Below are positions 25,968-36,427 of a stretch of DNA of 41,496 bases, one piece after another; the first letter of the stretch is position 1, and every line of letters begins with the position of its first letter. Location: the NCBI GenBank assembly GCA_011391545.1, contig JAABQI010000296.1:1-41496 (forward strand), read 5' to 3'. Under the pieces are notes generated by a model. That model saw nothing but the letters and a program-made list of their open reading frames with translations, ran no database searches and was not told the DNA's origin. The DNA is from Rhodoferax sp. (GTDB lineage: Bacteria; Pseudomonadota; Gammaproteobacteria; Burkholderiales; Burkholderiaceae_C). The translations under genes and the position numbers were made by a program.

Positions 25968-26870
25968 ATGAAGTCCAAATTCCAGCACGTCGCCTTGGTC
26001 GGCAAATACCAGATTACCACGTCCAGCACCAGCGGCGCCAACTCGCGCGCGGCCTTGTTGGCAGTGGCCCATTTTCTGGATGACCAGGGCTGCGATGTTT
26101 CGCTGGAAAAGGATACCGCGCTCAACATGGGCCTGACCGACTACCCGGCCTTGAGCGTGGCCCAAATCGGCCACGAATGTGATTTGGGCCTGGTTGTCGG
26201 GGGTGACGGCACCATGCTCGGCATTGGCCGCCAGATGGCGCCGTACGGTGTGCCGCTGATCGGCATCAACCAGGGGCGCCTGGGCTTTATCACCGATGTG
26301 CCGTATGACAGCTTTGCCACCAGTCTGGCGCAAATGCTGGGCGGCGCCTACGTGGAAGACCACCGCAGCCTGATCAACGCCCGGGTGCTGCGCGACGGCC
26401 ATTGCGTTTACGAGGCCACGGCCATGAACGATGTGGTGGTCAACCGCGGCGCCGCATCGGGCATGGTGGAGCTTCGGGTCGAGGTGGACGGTCATTTTGT
26501 GGCCAACCAGCGCGCCGATGGCCTGATCATTGCCACACCCACCGGTTCCACCGCCTATGCGCTGTCCTCGGGCGGGCCGCTGATCCACCCGTCGATCCCG
26601 GGCTGGGTGATGGTGCCGATTGCACCGCACACCCTGTCCAATCGGCCCATCGTGCTGGCCAACAGCACCAAAATCGCCATCGAGATCGTCTCGGGCCGCG
26701 ATGCCAGTGCCAGTTTTGACACGCAGTCGCTGGCCTCACTGATGCACGGCGACCGCATCGAAGTCACGCGCTCCAGGCACCATGTGCGCTTTTTGCACCC
26801 GCAGGGCTGGTCTTACTTTGACACGCTGCGCGAAAAACTGCACTGGAACGAAGGAGTGACAGCAACGTGA
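25968..26870 (+). CDS. nadK: NAD kinase
   Basis: 300 residues from ATG 25968 ([14 protein letters not shown]). An in-frame TTG two codons upstream is less likely. The GGDGT motif ([13 protein letters not shown]), [10 protein letters not shown], the NDVVVNRG segment and [19 protein letters not shown] are all present and define the ATP-NAD kinase fold. It phosphorylates NAD to NADP in the cytoplasm. The start lies 28 bp from the divergent hrcA start and has no clear ribosome site. The recN GTG overlaps its stop by 4 bases, so both are one transcript. Confidence 0.96.
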   Translation: MKSKFQHVALVGKYQITTSSTSGANSRAALLAVAHFLDDQGCDVSLEKDTALNMGLTDYPALSVAQIGHECDLGLVVGGDGTMLGIGRQMAPYGVPLIGINQGRLGFITDVPYDSFATSLAQMLGGAYVEDHRSLINARVLRDGHCVYEATAMNDVVVNRGAASGMVELRVEVDGHFVANQRADGLIIATPTGSTAYALSSGGPLIHPSIPGWVMVPIAPHTLSNRPIVLANSTKIAIEIVSGRDASASFDTQSLASLMHGDRIEVTRSRHHVRFLHPQGWSYFDTLREKLHWNEGVTAT

Positions 26871-28519
26871 GCCTGAAACGCCTGGTGCTGCGCGACTTTG
26901 TCATCGTCAGCGAACTCGATCTTGAATTTGGCAGCCGTTTCACCGTGCTGACGGGTGAAACCGGCGCCGGAAAATCCATCTTGATCGATGCGCTGCAACT
27001 GGCCACCGGGGGCCGCGCCGACGTCAACCTGATCCGCGAAGGCGCCAGCCGCTGCGAGGTGAGCGCCGAATTTGACAGTACCCCCGGCGTTAGGCAATGG
27101 CTGGAAGAAGCCGGGTTTGAATCGGAGGCCACGCTGCTGCTGCGCCGCACGCTTGACGCCCAGGGCAAAAACCGGGCCTGGATCAACGGCAGCCCGGCCA
27201 CCGCGACGCAATTGCGCCAGTTGGGCGAGCAGTTGCTCGACATCCACGGCCAGCACGCCTGGCAAAGCCTGACGCGCCCTGATGCGGTGCGCAGCCTGCT
27301 CGATGCCTATGCCCGGGTGTCGACCACGGCGGTGGCGGAAAAATGGCACCATTGGCGCGCGGCTCAAGGCAAACTGGAACAGGCGCTCGCCTCGCAGGAC
27401 TCGCTGCTGCGCGAGCGCGAGCGCCTGAGCTGGCAGATTGGTGAACTCGACAAGCTGGCCCCTGCGCCCGACGAGTGGCCCGCGCTCAATACCGAGCACA
27501 CCCGGTTGGCCAACGCGCAGGCGCTGCTCGACGCCGCCCAGGCCGCCGCCCTGACGCTCGACGAAGACGAAGGCAATGCGATCGAGCGGCTGGGCCATGC
27601 CTGCCAGCTGCTGCAGCAACAGCAACACCTGGAACCCTATTTCAATGACTTGACCGAGGTGCTGACGTCGAGCCTGGCGCAGGTCCAGGACAGCGCGCAC
27701 GCCCTGCGCAGCTACTTGCGCAAGACCGAACTCGACCCGGACCGGCTCGCTGAACTTGATGAGCGGATGGGGCTGTGGCTCTCGACCGCGCGGCGCTACA
27801 AGCGCAGTCCGCATGAATTGCCGCAACTTCTGGCGAGTTGGCAGCAGGAACTGGCGCAGCTCGATGCCAGCGCCGATGTGCAGGGGCTGGAAAACGCCCT
27901 GGAGGAGGCCTGGCAGGCTTATGCCCAGGAAGCCAAAGTGCTGACCCTTGCCCGCACCCGCAGCGCGCCCCAATTGGCGCAGGCCATCACCCGCGCCATG
28001 CAGGGCCTGGGCATGCAGGGCGGACAATTCGAAGTGCACTTGCAAGCTTCTGAGCAGGCGCTGCAAAGCGGCCTTGAAGAGGTGACGTTTCTGGTAGCGG
28101 GCCATGCGGGCAGCACACCGCGCGCGGTCAATAAAGTGGCCTCCGGCGGCGAGCTGTCGCGCATCGCGCTGGCCATCGCGGTGACCACCAGCCAACTGGG
28201 CACGGCGCAGACGCTGATATTTGATGAAGTGGATGCCGGCGTCGGCGGCGCCGTGGCAGAAACCGTGGGGCTACTTATGAAACAACTGGGCCAGGACCGC
28301 CAGGTGCTGGCCGTCACGCACCTGCCGCAAGTGGCGGCTTGCGCCGACCAGCACCTGGTGGTGCGCAAACAGTTGCACGATGGCGTCACGCTGAGCTCGG
28401 TCAGCGCGGTGGACAACGGGGCGCGCGTGGCCGAACTGGCCCGAATGCTGGGCGGCGAGCGCCTGCTGAACAGCACGCTGGCCCATGCGCGTGAAATGCT
28501 GCAAAGTCAGGAAAACTAG
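26867..28519 (+). CDS. recN: DNA repair protein RecN
   Basis: 550 residues, an SMC-like ATPase. Walker A is GETGAGKS (about residue 30), the ABC signature is [13 protein letters not shown] and Walker [14 protein letters not shown], separated by a long helical middle region rich in Glu/Gln/Leu (about 150-370) expected to form a coiled coil. RecN helps process and hold double-strand break ends during recombination repair. It starts with GTG at 26867, overlapping the nadK stop as GTGA, behind AAGGAG at 26851-26856. rapZ follows without a gap. Confidence 0.96.
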   Translation: MSLKRLVLRDFVIVSELDLEFGSRFTVLTGETGAGKSILIDALQLATGGRADVNLIREGASRCEVSAEFDSTPGVRQWLEEAGFESEATLLLRRTLDAQGKNRAWINGSPATATQLRQLGEQLLDIHGQHAWQSLTRPDAVRSLLDAYARVSTTAVAEKWHHWRAAQGKLEQALASQDSLLRERERLSWQIGELDKLAPAPDEWPALNTEHTRLANAQALLDAAQAAALTLDEDEGNAIERLGHACQLLQQQQHLEPYFNDLTEVLTSSLAQVQDSAHALRSYLRKTELDPDRLAELDERMGLWLSTARRYKRSPHELPQLLASWQQELAQLDASADVQGLENALEEAWQAYAQEAKVLTLARTRSAPQLAQAITRAMQGLGMQGGQFEVHLQASEQALQSGLEEVTFLVAGHAGSTPRAVNKVASGGELSRIALAIAVTTSQLGTAQTLIFDEVDAGVGGAVAETVGLLMKQLGQDRQVLAVTHLPQVAACADQHLVVRKQLHDGVTLSSVSAVDNGARVAELARMLGGERLLNSTLAHAREMLQSQEN

Positions 28520-29416
28520 ATGACCATGACCCTGCCACCCAACAACATGCATCTGGTGCTGATCACGGGTATGTCTGGCTCGGGCAAGTCGGTGGCGCTC
28601 AATGCGCTCGAGGATCTGGGTTTTTACTGCGTGGACAACCTGCCCCCCGAGCTCTTGCTGCCACTGGTCGAATTGGAACGCAGCCACCACGTCGGCCAGC
28701 TGGCCATTGCCATGGATGTGCGCAGCGCAGGCTCGTTGCCGCTGGTTCCGAGGCAACTGGCGCAGCTCAAGACCCAAGGCTTGCAGGTGGACTCCATTTT
28801 TCTGGATGCAAGCGCCGACACGCTGATGCGCCGTTTCTCCGAGACCCGGCGGCGCCATCCATTGTCGAAAACCGACAATCCGGACCACAGCCTCGATCAA
28901 CACCGTGCGCTGTCCGAAGCCATTGAACTGGAACGCGAACTGCTGAGTGAACTGCGCGCCGATGCCCATGTGATCGACACCAGCATCATCCGTCCCACCC
29001 AGCTGCAAAGCTACGTCAAGTCCTTCATCCGCGCCCCCGATGACCAATTGACGCTGGTCTTCGAGTCGTTTGCCTTCAAGCGCGGCGTGCCCAACGATGC
29101 CGACTTTGTCTTTGATGTGCGCATGCTGCCCAATCCGCACTACGAACCTGGCCTGCGCGAGCTCACCGGGCGCGACGCCCCGGTGATCGAATTTTTACAG
29201 CAGCAAGCCGATGTGCAGGCCATGCTGGACCAAATCCAGGCCTTTCTGGACCATTGGCTGGAGGCGATGGCGCGCAACCACCGCAGTTATGTGACGGTGG
29301 CCATCGGCTGCACCGGCGGGCAGCACCGTTCAGTCTATCTGGTGGAGCAGTTGAACGCCCTGTTCGCGCCGCGCTGGAGCACGCTCAAGCGGCACCGCGA
29401 GATGGTCGCACGCTAG
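28520..29416 (+). CDS. rapZ: RapZ/YvcJ-family nucleotide-binding protein
   Basis: 298 residues. Walker [20 protein letters not shown], then [10 protein letters not shown], and the C-terminal [14 protein letters not shown] segment identify the family. E. coli RapZ (284 residues) is an RNase E adapter that controls glucosamine-6-phosphate synthase through small RNAs; in other bacteria the family has broader cell-envelope and phosphotransferase links, so the target here is not certain. The ATG at 28520 directly follows the recN stop. Three more ATGs follow closely; the last (MHLVLITG) would give the family-standard N-terminus. The 3' end overlaps the convergent mutY end by 32 bp. Confidence 0.94.
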   Translation: MTMTLPPNNMHLVLITGMSGSGKSVALNALEDLGFYCVDNLPPELLLPLVELERSHHVGQLAIAMDVRSAGSLPLVPRQLAQLKTQGLQVDSIFLDASADTLMRRFSETRRRHPLSKTDNPDHSLDQHRALSEAIELERELLSELRADAHVIDTSIIRPTQLQSYVKSFIRAPDDQLTLVFESFAFKRGVPNDADFVFDVRMLPNPHYEPGLRELTGRDAPVIEFLQQQADVQAMLDQIQAFLDHWLEAMARNHRSYVTVAIGCTGGQHRSVYLVEQLNALFAPRWSTLKRHREMVAR

Positions 29417-30470
29417 CTTGTTCTGACCCGCAAGCTTTTCCAACTTGCAGCAATTTTTGGATCGGCGCGGGCAAGCCGAGCCGGGCCAGCTGCGCGGCGT
29501 CAACCCATTGCCCCTCAATTGGCAGCGTCTGTCTGACGGGCAGCCTGAGCAGGACCGGGTGCAAGTACAGGTCTTTGTGCGTCAGCACATGCTTGAACGG
29601 CGGCAGGTCTTGCAGTGCTGACTCGCCGGGCTGACCCACCACGGCCTGCAAGGCCAGCCGTTCGTCGAACAGGGGCAGGCAATACAGGCCCGCCCAGACG
29701 CCGGGCGTGGGCCGCTGGCTGAGCCAGACCGCACCCTCTTCGGCCAGCGCCCACAACAGCCAGATTGACTGGGCGCTGCGTTTGAGTTTGCGTGTCCTGA
29801 CCGGGAATTTTTCGGGCGAACCCAAAGCCCTGGCCACGCAGCGCGTCGCCAGCGGGCAAACCGGACAGGCCGGGCTTTTACTGCTGCACAGCGTCGCCCC
29901 CAGGTCCATCATGCCCTGGGTGTAGCGCGCCATGTCGCGCAACGCAGGCTCGTGGGGCAACAGTTGCGTGGCATGCTCCCACAAGCGGCGCTCGTGCGCC
30001 ACTTGCGCGAGGTCTCCATCAAAACCCAGATAGCGGGTCAACACCCTTTTGACATTGCCGTCCAATATGGCCACCCGCTCGCCAAAGCACAGCGCGGCAA
30101 TGGCCGCGGCCGTGGAGCGGCCAATGCCCGGCAGGGTCTGCAATTGCTGCGCGGTGCGCGGAAATGCGCCACCATGCACGTTAATCACCGCCTGCGCGCA
30201 GCGGTGCAGGTTGCGCGCGCGGCTGTAGTAGCCCAGGCCGGCCCACTGGTGCAGCACGTCGTCGAGCGGCGCTTGCGCCAGCGCCTGCACGTCGGGAAAA
30301 CGCACCAGAAAGCGCGCAAAGTAGGCTTGCACCGTGACCACCTGCGTTTGCTGCAGCATGATCTCGGAGAGCCATACACGGTAAGGGTCGCGCGTGTTTT
30401 GCCAGGGCAAATCATGGCGGCCGGATTGCGCCTGCCAGTGCACCACTTGCGATGCCAAAAAGCCGTCCAT
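29385..30470 (-). CDS. mutY: A/G-specific adenine DNA glycosylase
   Basis: 361 residues. Glu36 ([12 protein letters not shown]) and Asp137 ([11 protein letters not shown]) are the catalytic residues, [19 protein letters not shown] is the helix-hairpin-helix, and the Fe-S loop is C-x6-C-x2-C-x5-C ([17 protein letters not shown]). The C-terminal part (about 230-345) is the NUDIX-like domain that reads 8-oxoguanine, with [10 protein letters not shown]. The enzyme removes adenine misincorporated opposite 8-oxoG. It lies 24 bp after mutM on the same strand, and its end overlaps rapZ tail to tail. Confidence 0.96.
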   Translation of the reverse strand: MDGFLASQVVHWQAQSGRHDLPWQNTRDPYRVWLSEIMLQQTQVVTVQAYFARFLVRFPDVQALAQAPLDDVLHQWAGLGYYSRARNLHRCAQAVINVHGGAFPRTAQQLQTLPGIGRSTAAAIAALCFGERVAILDGNVKRVLTRYLGFDGDLAQVAHERRLWEHATQLLPHEPALRDMARYTQGMMDLGATLCSSKSPACPVCPLATRCVARALGSPEKFPVRTRKLKRSAQSIWLLWALAEEGAVWLSQRPTPGVWAGLYCLPLFDERLALQAVVGQPGESALQDLPPFKHVLTHKDLYLHPVLLRLPVRQTLPIEGQWVDAAQLARLGLPAPIQKLLQVGKACGSEQASVRPSRGAA

Positions 30471-30494
30471 CAGAAAAATCTCACAACCAGCATG

Positions 30495-31310
30495 TCAGGG
30501 CTTTTGGCAGGTGGCGCAATAAAAGGTGGAACGCTGGCCCTGCTTGATCAGGCGCACCGGACTGGCACAGACATGACAGGGCAAACCGGCGCGGCCATAG
30601 ACCATGGTCTGCAACTGGAAATAGCCGGCCTGGCCGCTGGCGCTGGAGAAATCGCGCAGCGTGCTGCCACCCAGCGCCACGGCCTGGCCCAGCACATTCA
30701 CAATGGCCTCATGCAGGCGCGCAGCCCTGGGCCGGCTCAGCCTGGCGGCCCGCACCGTGGGGCGAATACCCGCCATAAATAGCGCCTCGGACGCATAAAT
30801 ATTGCCCACGCCCACCACCGCCTCGCCGGCCAGCAGCACAGACTTGATGGCGCTCTGGTGGCGCTTCAGGTGGCCCTGGAACTGCGCCACATCAAAGGTC
30901 TCCGACAAGGGCTCCGGTCCCAGGCGGCCCAGCAGCTTCAGCCCCACCGGATCGTCCAGGCTGTCAACATAAACCACAGCGCCAAAGCGGCGCGGATCGT
31001 GCAGACGCAAAGTGCCCAGCGAGGTGACCAGATCAAAATGGTCGTGCACGCCCGCGGCAGGCAATGCCGGGGCAAAACGCAAGCTGCCTGACATACCCAG
31101 GTGCACCAGCACCACGCCATGATCCATGCCGATCAACAAATACTTGCCGCGCCGCCCCACCGAAAGCACTCTGCGACCGACCAATGATTCGGGCGCACAA
31201 CCCAGCTGCCAGCGCAGGGGCTTGCCCAGCCGCACCTCCTGCACGGTGGCATTTTCAATGGCATGGGCAAAACTGCGCCGGGTGACTTCAACTTCGGGTA
31301 ATTCAGGCAT
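30495..31310 (-). CDS. mutM: formamidopyrimidine-DNA glycosylase
   Basis: 271 residues from ATG 31310, preceded by AGAAGAAGG; an open frame continues further upstream but the mature family N-terminus MPELPEVEV fixes this start. Pro2 and Glu3 are the catalytic pair, the [13 protein letters not shown] segment holds the conserved lysine, and the C-terminal zinc finger is CHVC ... CATC with QRSTFYC arginine. It excises 8-oxoguanine and ring-opened purines from DNA and nicks the strand. Followed closely by mutY, it places two parts of the 8-oxoG defence in one transcript. Confidence 0.96.
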   Translation of the reverse strand: MPELPEVEVTRRSFAHAIENATVQEVRLGKPLRWQLGCAPESLVGRRVLSVGRRGKYLLIGMDHGVVLVHLGMSGSLRFAPALPAAGVHDHFDLVTSLGTLRLHDPRRFGAVVYVDSLDDPVGLKLLGRLGPEPLSETFDVAQFQGHLKRHQSAIKSVLLAGEAVVGVGNIYASEALFMAGIRPTVRAARLSRPRAARLHEAIVNVLGQAVALGGSTLRDFSSASGQAGYFQLQTMVYGRAGLPCHVCASPVRLIKQGQRSTFYCATCQKP

Positions 31311-31333
31311 GGCCTTCTTCTTATCTGACAGAC

Positions 31334-33091
31334 ATGAATTATTATGACCACATGCGTCAACACTTCCGCCTACTATTGCCCCTGCTGCTGGCTTGCAGCT
31401 ACAGCGTCCAAGCCCAAACGGCGACTCCTCCCGAAACACCTGCCCAAAGTTCCGCCCTCGACAGTGCGCTCTTTTACCAATTGCTGCTCGGCGAGCTGAA
31501 CGCCCAGGCGCAGGAGCCCGCTGCCGCCTATTCCTTGCTGCTGGATGCCGCTCGTCAAACCGGCGATGAAGCACTTTTCAGGCGATCGGTGCAAATTGCA
31601 CTGCGGGCGCGCTCGGGCGACTCCGCACTCCAGGCGGCCAAGGCCTGGCAAGAAGCCCTTCCTGCTTCGCTGGAGGCCAACCGCTATGTCCTCCAGATTC
31701 TGTTGAACCTGAATCGACTGGCGGAAACTCAGGAGCCGCTCAAGCGCTTGCTGACGCTGACGCCCAAGTCAGAACGTGTGGACATGATCTGGGCAATTCC
31801 TCCCCTTTATGAGCGCGCCAGCGACAAACGACTGGCGGTCTCGGTGGTGCAAAAAGCCCTGGCCCCCATGCTGACCGATCCGGCCCTGGGCGCCACGGCC
31901 TGGGCGACGCTGGGCCGCATGTGGGTCAACGCCGGCGACATGGAGGCCGCTTTGCGTGCCGCCGAAAAAGGACAGACTTTTCGCGCACAACAGGATCACC
32001 CGGCGTGGTTGGCCCTGACCCTGATGCGAGCCAATGTGGCCAAGGCCGAAGACCTGGTCAAGAACCACCTGGCGAACGCACCCAGCCTTGATTTTCGTGT
32101 GGCTTACGTGCAAACCCTGCTACTGGCCAAGCGCAACGCCGAGGCCAGCGCAGAACTGCGCAACATCAACCAGCAGCAGCCAGACTATGCCCCGGCCTGG
32201 TTAATGCAAGGGGCGATGCATCTGCAAATGCGCCAGTGGGACACCGCAGAAAAGCATTTTTTGCACTACCTTGAACTGATGAAAGCGCCCGTAGCATCGG
32301 CTCAATCCGACATACAACCACCCCGCGGCCTGTCGCAGGCCTACCAGTCACTGGCACAAATTGCGATACAACGCAAAGACCTGCAGCAAGCCCAGGGCTG
32401 GTTGCAGCGCATCGATCACCCGGACGATCTGTTGGCGGCGCAACTCAGACGCGCCGGGCTGATGGCACAACAAGGCCAAGTCGAAGAAGCGTTGGCGCTG
32501 ATCGACAGTCTGCCGGAACGGTCGCAAACGGATCTTCGCCTGAAACGCGCCACCGAAGTGCAGATCCTGCGCGACCAGAAGCAGTTCGCCCGAGCCCGCG
32601 GGCTGCTCGAAGATGCGCTGGCCGACAATCCGGGTGACACAGATGTCATTTACGACCTGGCCATGCTGGCTGAGAAAATGGGCGATCTTGCCGAGATGGA
32701 ACGACTCCTGCGGGAATTGATCGCCGCCAAACCGGATGATGCGCAAGCCTACAACGCCCTGGGTTATGCGCTGGCTGACCGCAAGCTGCGCTTGCCGGAA
32801 GCCCGGCAACTGATCGAGAAAGCGCTGGAACTCGCACCCGGAGACCCCTTCATTGTGGACAGTCTGGCCTGGGTGGCTTTTCGCATGGGGCAGAACCAGG
32901 AAGCGCTTGATTTGCTGCGCGGCGCTTACAGCCAAAGACCGGACACTGAAATCGCGGCCCACCTGGGTGAGGTGTTGTGGGTCAGCGGGCAACGCGATGA
33001 GGCTTTGAAAGTCTGGCGCGAGGGCTTTCAGGCCAACCCCGACAACGAGACCCTGAACGAAACGCTGCAGCGTCTGCGTGTCACACTGTGA
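31334..33091 (+). CDS. exported tetratricopeptide-repeat protein
   Basis: 585 residues. An N-terminal signal ([18 protein letters not shown]) could be cut by either signal peptidase I (after VQA) or II (LLAC lipobox). The body is helical repeats of the TPR type; the clearest units lie in the last third ([52 protein letters not shown]). Genes of this kind regularly precede lolB in Burkholderiales. It may scaffold outer-membrane or lipoprotein assembly, but no partner is proven. The start is uncertain: ATG 31334 or 31352; the second begins directly with the signal peptide. lolB overlaps its stop by 4 bases. Confidence 0.88.
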   Translation: MNYYDHMRQHFRLLLPLLLACSYSVQAQTATPPETPAQSSALDSALFYQLLLGELNAQAQEPAAAYSLLLDAARQTGDEALFRRSVQIALRARSGDSALQAAKAWQEALPASLEANRYVLQILLNLNRLAETQEPLKRLLTLTPKSERVDMIWAIPPLYERASDKRLAVSVVQKALAPMLTDPALGATAWATLGRMWVNAGDMEAALRAAEKGQTFRAQQDHPAWLALTLMRANVAKAEDLVKNHLANAPSLDFRVAYVQTLLLAKRNAEASAELRNINQQQPDYAPAWLMQGAMHLQMRQWDTAEKHFLHYLELMKAPVASAQSDIQPPRGLSQAYQSLAQIAIQRKDLQQAQGWLQRIDHPDDLLAAQLRRAGLMAQQGQVEEALALIDSLPERSQTDLRLKRATEVQILRDQKQFARARGLLEDALADNPGDTDVIYDLAMLAEKMGDLAEMERLLRELIAAKPDDAQAYNALGYALADRKLRLPEARQLIEKALELAPGDPFIVDSLAWVAFRMGQNQEALDLLRGAYSQRPDTEIAAHLGEVLWVSGQRDEALKVWREGFQANPDNETLNETLQRLRVTL

Positions 33092-33588
33092 AGCAGCGCT
33101 TTGCATCACTTCTGCTGTGTCTGCTAACGCTCTTTTTTGTGGTGGGCTGCGCCGCCCCCGTTACCAGACCTGAGAGCGCTGACATTCCGAGCTGGAATGG
33201 CCGGTTGTCGGTGCGGGTGGAAGCCACCGCATCGATGGCTTCGCAGTCTTTTTCGTCGGCTTTTGAGCTGCAGGGCAAGGCAGAACGGGGGCAGTTGCTC
33301 TTTTTCACACCACTTGGCAGCACTGCGGCTGCCATTACCTGGACACCCGAACAGGCAAGCCTGAGAAGCGGCAGCGACATTCAGTCATTCAGCAACATCG
33401 ACGCCTTGATCGCACAGGTGCTTGGCACACCCGTTCCGGTGTCGGCGCTTTTTGCCTGGCTGGCAGGCGACCTGTCAAGCCTGGATGGCTGGCAGGTGGA
33501 TCAGTCGCAATTCGACAGTGGCAAAATTACGGCGCGGCGTGCCAGTCCCGCGCCCCAGGCTGAAATACGCGTCATCCTCGAACCCTGA
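33088..33588 (+). CDS. lolB: outer-membrane lipoprotein insertion protein LolB
   Basis: 166 residues starting with GTG at 33088, overlapping the previous stop as GTGA. Lipoprotein signal with the lipobox VVGC (cysteine 21). The mature part carries WNGRLSVRVEA and the GQLLFFTPLGSTAAAITWTP beta-strand region expected of LolB. It accepts lipoproteins from LolA and inserts them in the outer membrane. Position just before ispE is the usual proteobacterial order. The protein is on the short side for the family (about 190-205). Confidence 0.9.
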   Translation: MKQRFASLLLCLLTLFFVVGCAAPVTRPESADIPSWNGRLSVRVEATASMASQSFSSAFELQGKAERGQLLFFTPLGSTAAAITWTPEQASLRSGSDIQSFSNIDALIAQVLGTPVPVSALFAWLAGDLSSLDGWQVDQSQFDSGKITARRASPAPQAEIRVILEP

Positions 33589-33595
33589 ACTCTTG

Positions 33596-34432
33596 ATGAA
33601 ATCCCTGTTCGACGTCCCGGCTCCGGCCAAGCTCAACCTGTTTTTGCACATCGTTGGCCGACGCGCCGACGGCTACCATTTGCTGGAATCGGTGTTCATG
33701 CTGATCGACTGGTGCGACACCCTGCACTTCGACCTGCGGGCCGACAGTGCCATCAGCCGTGAAGACCTGACCACGCCGCTGCCCGCGGACGACCTGATCA
33801 CGCGCGCCGCCCGCGCCTTGCAAGCCCTCAGCGGTACAACGTACGGCGTTCATATCGGTATTGCCAAACACATTCCGGAGCAGGCCGGGCTGGGCGGCGG
33901 CTCGTCTGACGCGGCCTCGACCCTGCTGGCGCTCAACCGTTTATGGGGGCTCGGGCTGAGCCTGGCGCAACTTCAGCAAGTCGGCCTGCAACTGGGAGCC
34001 GACGTGCCCTTCTTTCTCAACGGCCACAACGCCTGGGTTAGCGGTATTGGCGAACAGGTGACGCCCATCACGCTGCCACCGGCCCGATTTGTGGTGGTGA
34101 AACCAGGCGATGGCCTGCAAACCGGGCGAATTTTTTCACATCCGGCCTTAAAAAGAGATACCAAAACCGCTACAATCTTGGACTTCGCTGCAGACGCATT
34201 TGACTTTGGTCATAACGACTTGCAGCCTGTTGCCGAGCTACTTTGTCCCTCTGTCAAACAGGCAATCGCCTGGTGCGGCGAGCGTGGATTAAATGGCAGG
34301 ATGACAGGTTCCGGAAGCGCAGTGTTCGCCCGGACCGAAGGAGATCTTGAAACTGGCAATGAGGCTGGTTTCCTGATCAAGGAATGCCGGAATTTGGCAG
34401 CGCACCCGCTTCAGGGCTGGGCTGCGAAATGA
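33596..34432 (+). CDS. ispE: 4-diphosphocytidyl-2-C-methyl-D-erythritol kinase
   Basis: 278 residues from ATG 33596, 7 bp after the lolB stop. The GHMP-kinase features are clear: PAPAKLNLFLHIVGRRADGYH at the N-terminus, the ATP loop IPEQAGLGGGSSDAAS near residue 100, and GRMTGSGSAVFA near the C-terminus. It phosphorylates CDP-methylerythritol in the non-mevalonate isoprenoid pathway. A longer upstream frame exists but lies in the lolB gene. Confidence 0.95.
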   Translation: MKSLFDVPAPAKLNLFLHIVGRRADGYHLLESVFMLIDWCDTLHFDLRADSAISREDLTTPLPADDLITRAARALQALSGTTYGVHIGIAKHIPEQAGLGGGSSDAASTLLALNRLWGLGLSLAQLQQVGLQLGADVPFFLNGHNAWVSGIGEQVTPITLPPARFVVVKPGDGLQTGRIFSHPALKRDTKTATILDFAADAFDFGHNDLQPVAELLCPSVKQAIAWCGERGLNGRMTGSGSAVFARTEGDLETGNEAGFLIKECRNLAAHPLQGWAAK

Positions 34433-34438
34433 GTTATC

Positions 34439-34463
34439 GGTTGAGCATGTCTCATGCTCAACC
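34439..34463 (+). promoter_or_regulatory. 11-bp perfect hairpin directly before tRNA-Gln
   Basis: GGTTGAGCATG (34439-34449), loop TCT, and CATGCTCAACC (34453-34463) form a perfect stem. It begins 6 bp after the ispE stop and ends 5 bp before the mature 5' end of tRNA-Gln. No T-run follows, so factor-independent termination is doubtful; a role in processing or protecting the ispE 3' end is possible. Confidence 0.7.
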
Positions 34464-34468
34464 CGTGT

Positions 34469-34545
34469 AGGGGAGTCGCCAAGCTGGTTAAGGCACTGGA
34501 TTTTGATTCCAGCATGCGAAGGTTCGAATCCTTCCTCCCCTGCCA
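34469..34545 (+). tRNA. tRNA-Gln (UUG)
   Basis: 77 nt including an encoded CCA (34543-34545). The acceptor AGGGGAG pairs with CTCCCCT, the anticodon arm is CTGGA-TTTTGAT-TCCAG giving UUG, and the T arm is GAAGG-TTCGAAT-CCTTC. It sits between ispE and prs as in many Betaproteobacteria. Confidence 0.97.
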
Positions 34546-34602
34546 AAATTTACACATGTCCAAATGTGACATGCAACTAGCGATTCAAAAGTTGGGATCT
34601 CC

Positions 34603-35580
34603 ATGCACGCCGATCAAACCCCTGATTTCATGGTTTTTACAGGCAATGCCAATCCCGTTCTGGCCAATGACATTGCGCATTACCTCCACATCAATCTTGG
34701 CGCGGCAGAGGTGGGGCGTTTCTCGGACGGCGAAGTCACCGTTGAGATCAAGCAAAACGTGCGCGCCCGCGACGTCTTTGTGGTGCAAAGCACCTGCGCA
34801 CCCACCAACGAAAACCTGATGGAACTGCTGATCATGGTGGACGCCCTCAAACGGGCCTCCGCCGAACGGATCAGCGCCGTCATTCCCTACTTTGGCTACG
34901 CCCGCCAGGACCGCCGTCCGCGCTCCAGCCGCGTGCCGATTTCAGCCAAGGTGGTGGCCAACATGCTGCAGGCTGTGGGTGTGGCCCGAGTCCTGACCAT
35001 GGACCTGCATGCCGACCAGATTCAGGGTTTCTTTGACATTCCTGTTGACAACATCTACGCCTCGCCCGTGCTGCTCGGTGACTTGCGGCAAAAGAACTAT
35101 GACGACCTGATCGTGGTGTCGCCCGATGTCGGCGGCGTGGTGCGCGCCCGTGCGCTGGCCAAGCAGCTGAACTGTGATCTGGCCATCATCGACAAGCGCC
35201 GCCCCAAGGCCAATGTCAGCGAAGTGATGCACGTGATCGGCGAAATCGAAGGCCGCAACTGCGTCGTCATGGACGACATGATCGACACCGCAGGCACCCT
35301 GGTCAAGGCCGCCGAAGTGCTGAAAGAGCGTGGCGCCAAGAAGGTTTACGCCTACTGCACGCACCCCATTTTCTCCGGTCCCGCCATTGAGCGCATCACC
35401 ACCGGCGCGGCGCTTGATGAAGTGGTCGTGACCGACACCATCCCCTTGTCGCCCGCCGCATTGGCATGCCCCAAGATTCGTCAGCTCAGCGTGGCACCGC
35501 TCATTGGCGAGACCATCCAGCGCATCGCCAAGGGCAAGTCGGTGATGAGTTTTTTTTCTGATCAGGAAAACCTTTTCTGA
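34603..35580 (+). CDS. prs: ribose-phosphate pyrophosphokinase
   Basis: 325 residues. The family motifs [20 protein letters not shown] (flexible loop/ATP site) and [20 protein letters not shown] (ribose-5-phosphate/PRPP loop) are present, and [12 protein letters not shown] lies near the N-terminus. It makes PRPP from ribose 5-phosphate and ATP for nucleotide, histidine and NAD synthesis. It lies downstream of tRNA-Gln and 93 bp before rplY. Confidence 0.97.
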   Translation: MHADQTPDFMVFTGNANPVLANDIAHYLHINLGAAEVGRFSDGEVTVEIKQNVRARDVFVVQSTCAPTNENLMELLIMVDALKRASAERISAVIPYFGYARQDRRPRSSRVPISAKVVANMLQAVGVARVLTMDLHADQIQGFFDIPVDNIYASPVLLGDLRQKNYDDLIVVSPDVGGVVRARALAKQLNCDLAIIDKRRPKANVSEVMHVIGEIEGRNCVVMDDMIDTAGTLVKAAEVLKERGAKKVYAYCTHPIFSGPAIERITTGAALDEVVVTDTIPLSPAALACPKIRQLSVAPLIGETIQRIAKGKSVMSFFSDQENLF

Positions 35581-35673
35581 TCAGATTTCAAGTCGCCGGT
35601 GTCGCCCTCAAAGGTGCCCGGTTTTTTCAATCAGGACACCACTGGTCGCGGTGGGTCCCTCCAGGAGTCAGTT

Positions 35674-36351
35674 ATGAAATTTACCGCTTTTGAGCGTTCC
35701 AAGCAGGGCACGGGTGCGAGCCGCCGTCTCCGCATCGCCGGCCGCACGCCGGCCATTGTGTATGGTGGCGCCACGCCCCCCCAAGTGATCGAAATTGATC
35801 ACAACGCGCTGTGGCATGCACTGAAAAAAGAAGCCTTCCACTCCAGCGTGTTGACCATGGAAATTGGCGACACCAGCAGCCCGGTCTTGCTGCGCGATGT
35901 CCAGGTTCATCCGTTCAAACAACTCATCTTGCACGTGGACTTTCAACGCGTGGAAGCCACCACCAAACTGCACATGAAAGTGCCGTTGCACTTCTTCGGT
36001 GATGAAGACTCGCCCGCCATCAAGACAGAAAACTGCATTGCCAACCACGTGATCAGTGAAATTGACGTGCTGTGTCTGCCGGCCGACCTGCCCGAGTTCA
36101 TCAAGGTTGACTTGAGTGGCCTGAAAAAGGGATCCACCCTGCACCTGGCTGAAATCAAATTGCCCAAAGGTGTGTCCCTGGTCAAGCGCGGCAGCGACAA
36201 AAACCCGGTCGTGGTTTCTGTGGTGGTTGTTGCTGGCGCAGATCCCGCTGCGGGTGCTGAAGCCGCCGCTGCCGAACCAGCTGCTGAAGCTGCTGCCAAA
36301 CCAGCCGCAAAGGCGGCTGCCAAACCGGCAGAGAAAGCCAACAAGAAATAA
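35674..36351 (+). CDS. rplY: 50S ribosomal protein L25 / general stress protein Ctc
   Basis: 225 residues from ATG 35674 behind CAGGAG; an upstream ATG at 35599 is in frame but lacks the conserved start MKFTAFERSKQGTG. The N-terminal L25 domain (about 1-95, with LRIAGRTPAIVYGGATPPQVIEID) binds 5S rRNA. The CTC-type C-terminal domain (about 100-190) follows, and the last 35 residues are an Ala/Pro/Lys-rich tail. A strong terminator follows the stop codon. Confidence 0.95.
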   Translation: MKFTAFERSKQGTGASRRLRIAGRTPAIVYGGATPPQVIEIDHNALWHALKKEAFHSSVLTMEIGDTSSPVLLRDVQVHPFKQLILHVDFQRVEATTKLHMKVPLHFFGDEDSPAIKTENCIANHVISEIDVLCLPADLPEFIKVDLSGLKKGSTLHLAEIKLPKGVSLVKRGSDKNPVVVSVVVVAGADPAAGAEAAAAEPAAEAAAKPAAKAAAKPAEKANKK

Positions 36352-36373
36352 GCCGTTCAGCGCTTATGCCGGA

Positions 36374-36401
36374 GGGCTCACCCATGGTGAGCCCTTTTTT
36401 T
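36374..36401 (+). terminator. intrinsic terminator after rplY
   Basis: GGGCTCACC (36374-36382), loop CAT and GGTGAGCCC (36386-36394) form a perfect 9-bp stem followed by seven Ts (36395-36401). It closes the prs-rplY transcript. Confidence 0.95.
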
Positions 36402-36427
36402 GCCTGTAATTGCTCAATAATGCCAAC

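Noticed and set aside
25930-25970. CIRCE operator upstream of hrcA
   Set aside because: The 9-bp inverted TTAGCACTC/GAGTGCTAA arms are not present.
26813-28195. A 460-codon minus-strand frame opposite recN
   Set aside because: Antisense shadow; recN Walker motifs lie on the plus strand.
31311-31574. An upstream extension of mutM by 88 codons
   Set aside because: The enzyme needs a free Pro immediately after the initiator Met, which fixes the start at 31310; the extension also runs over the divergent TPR gene.
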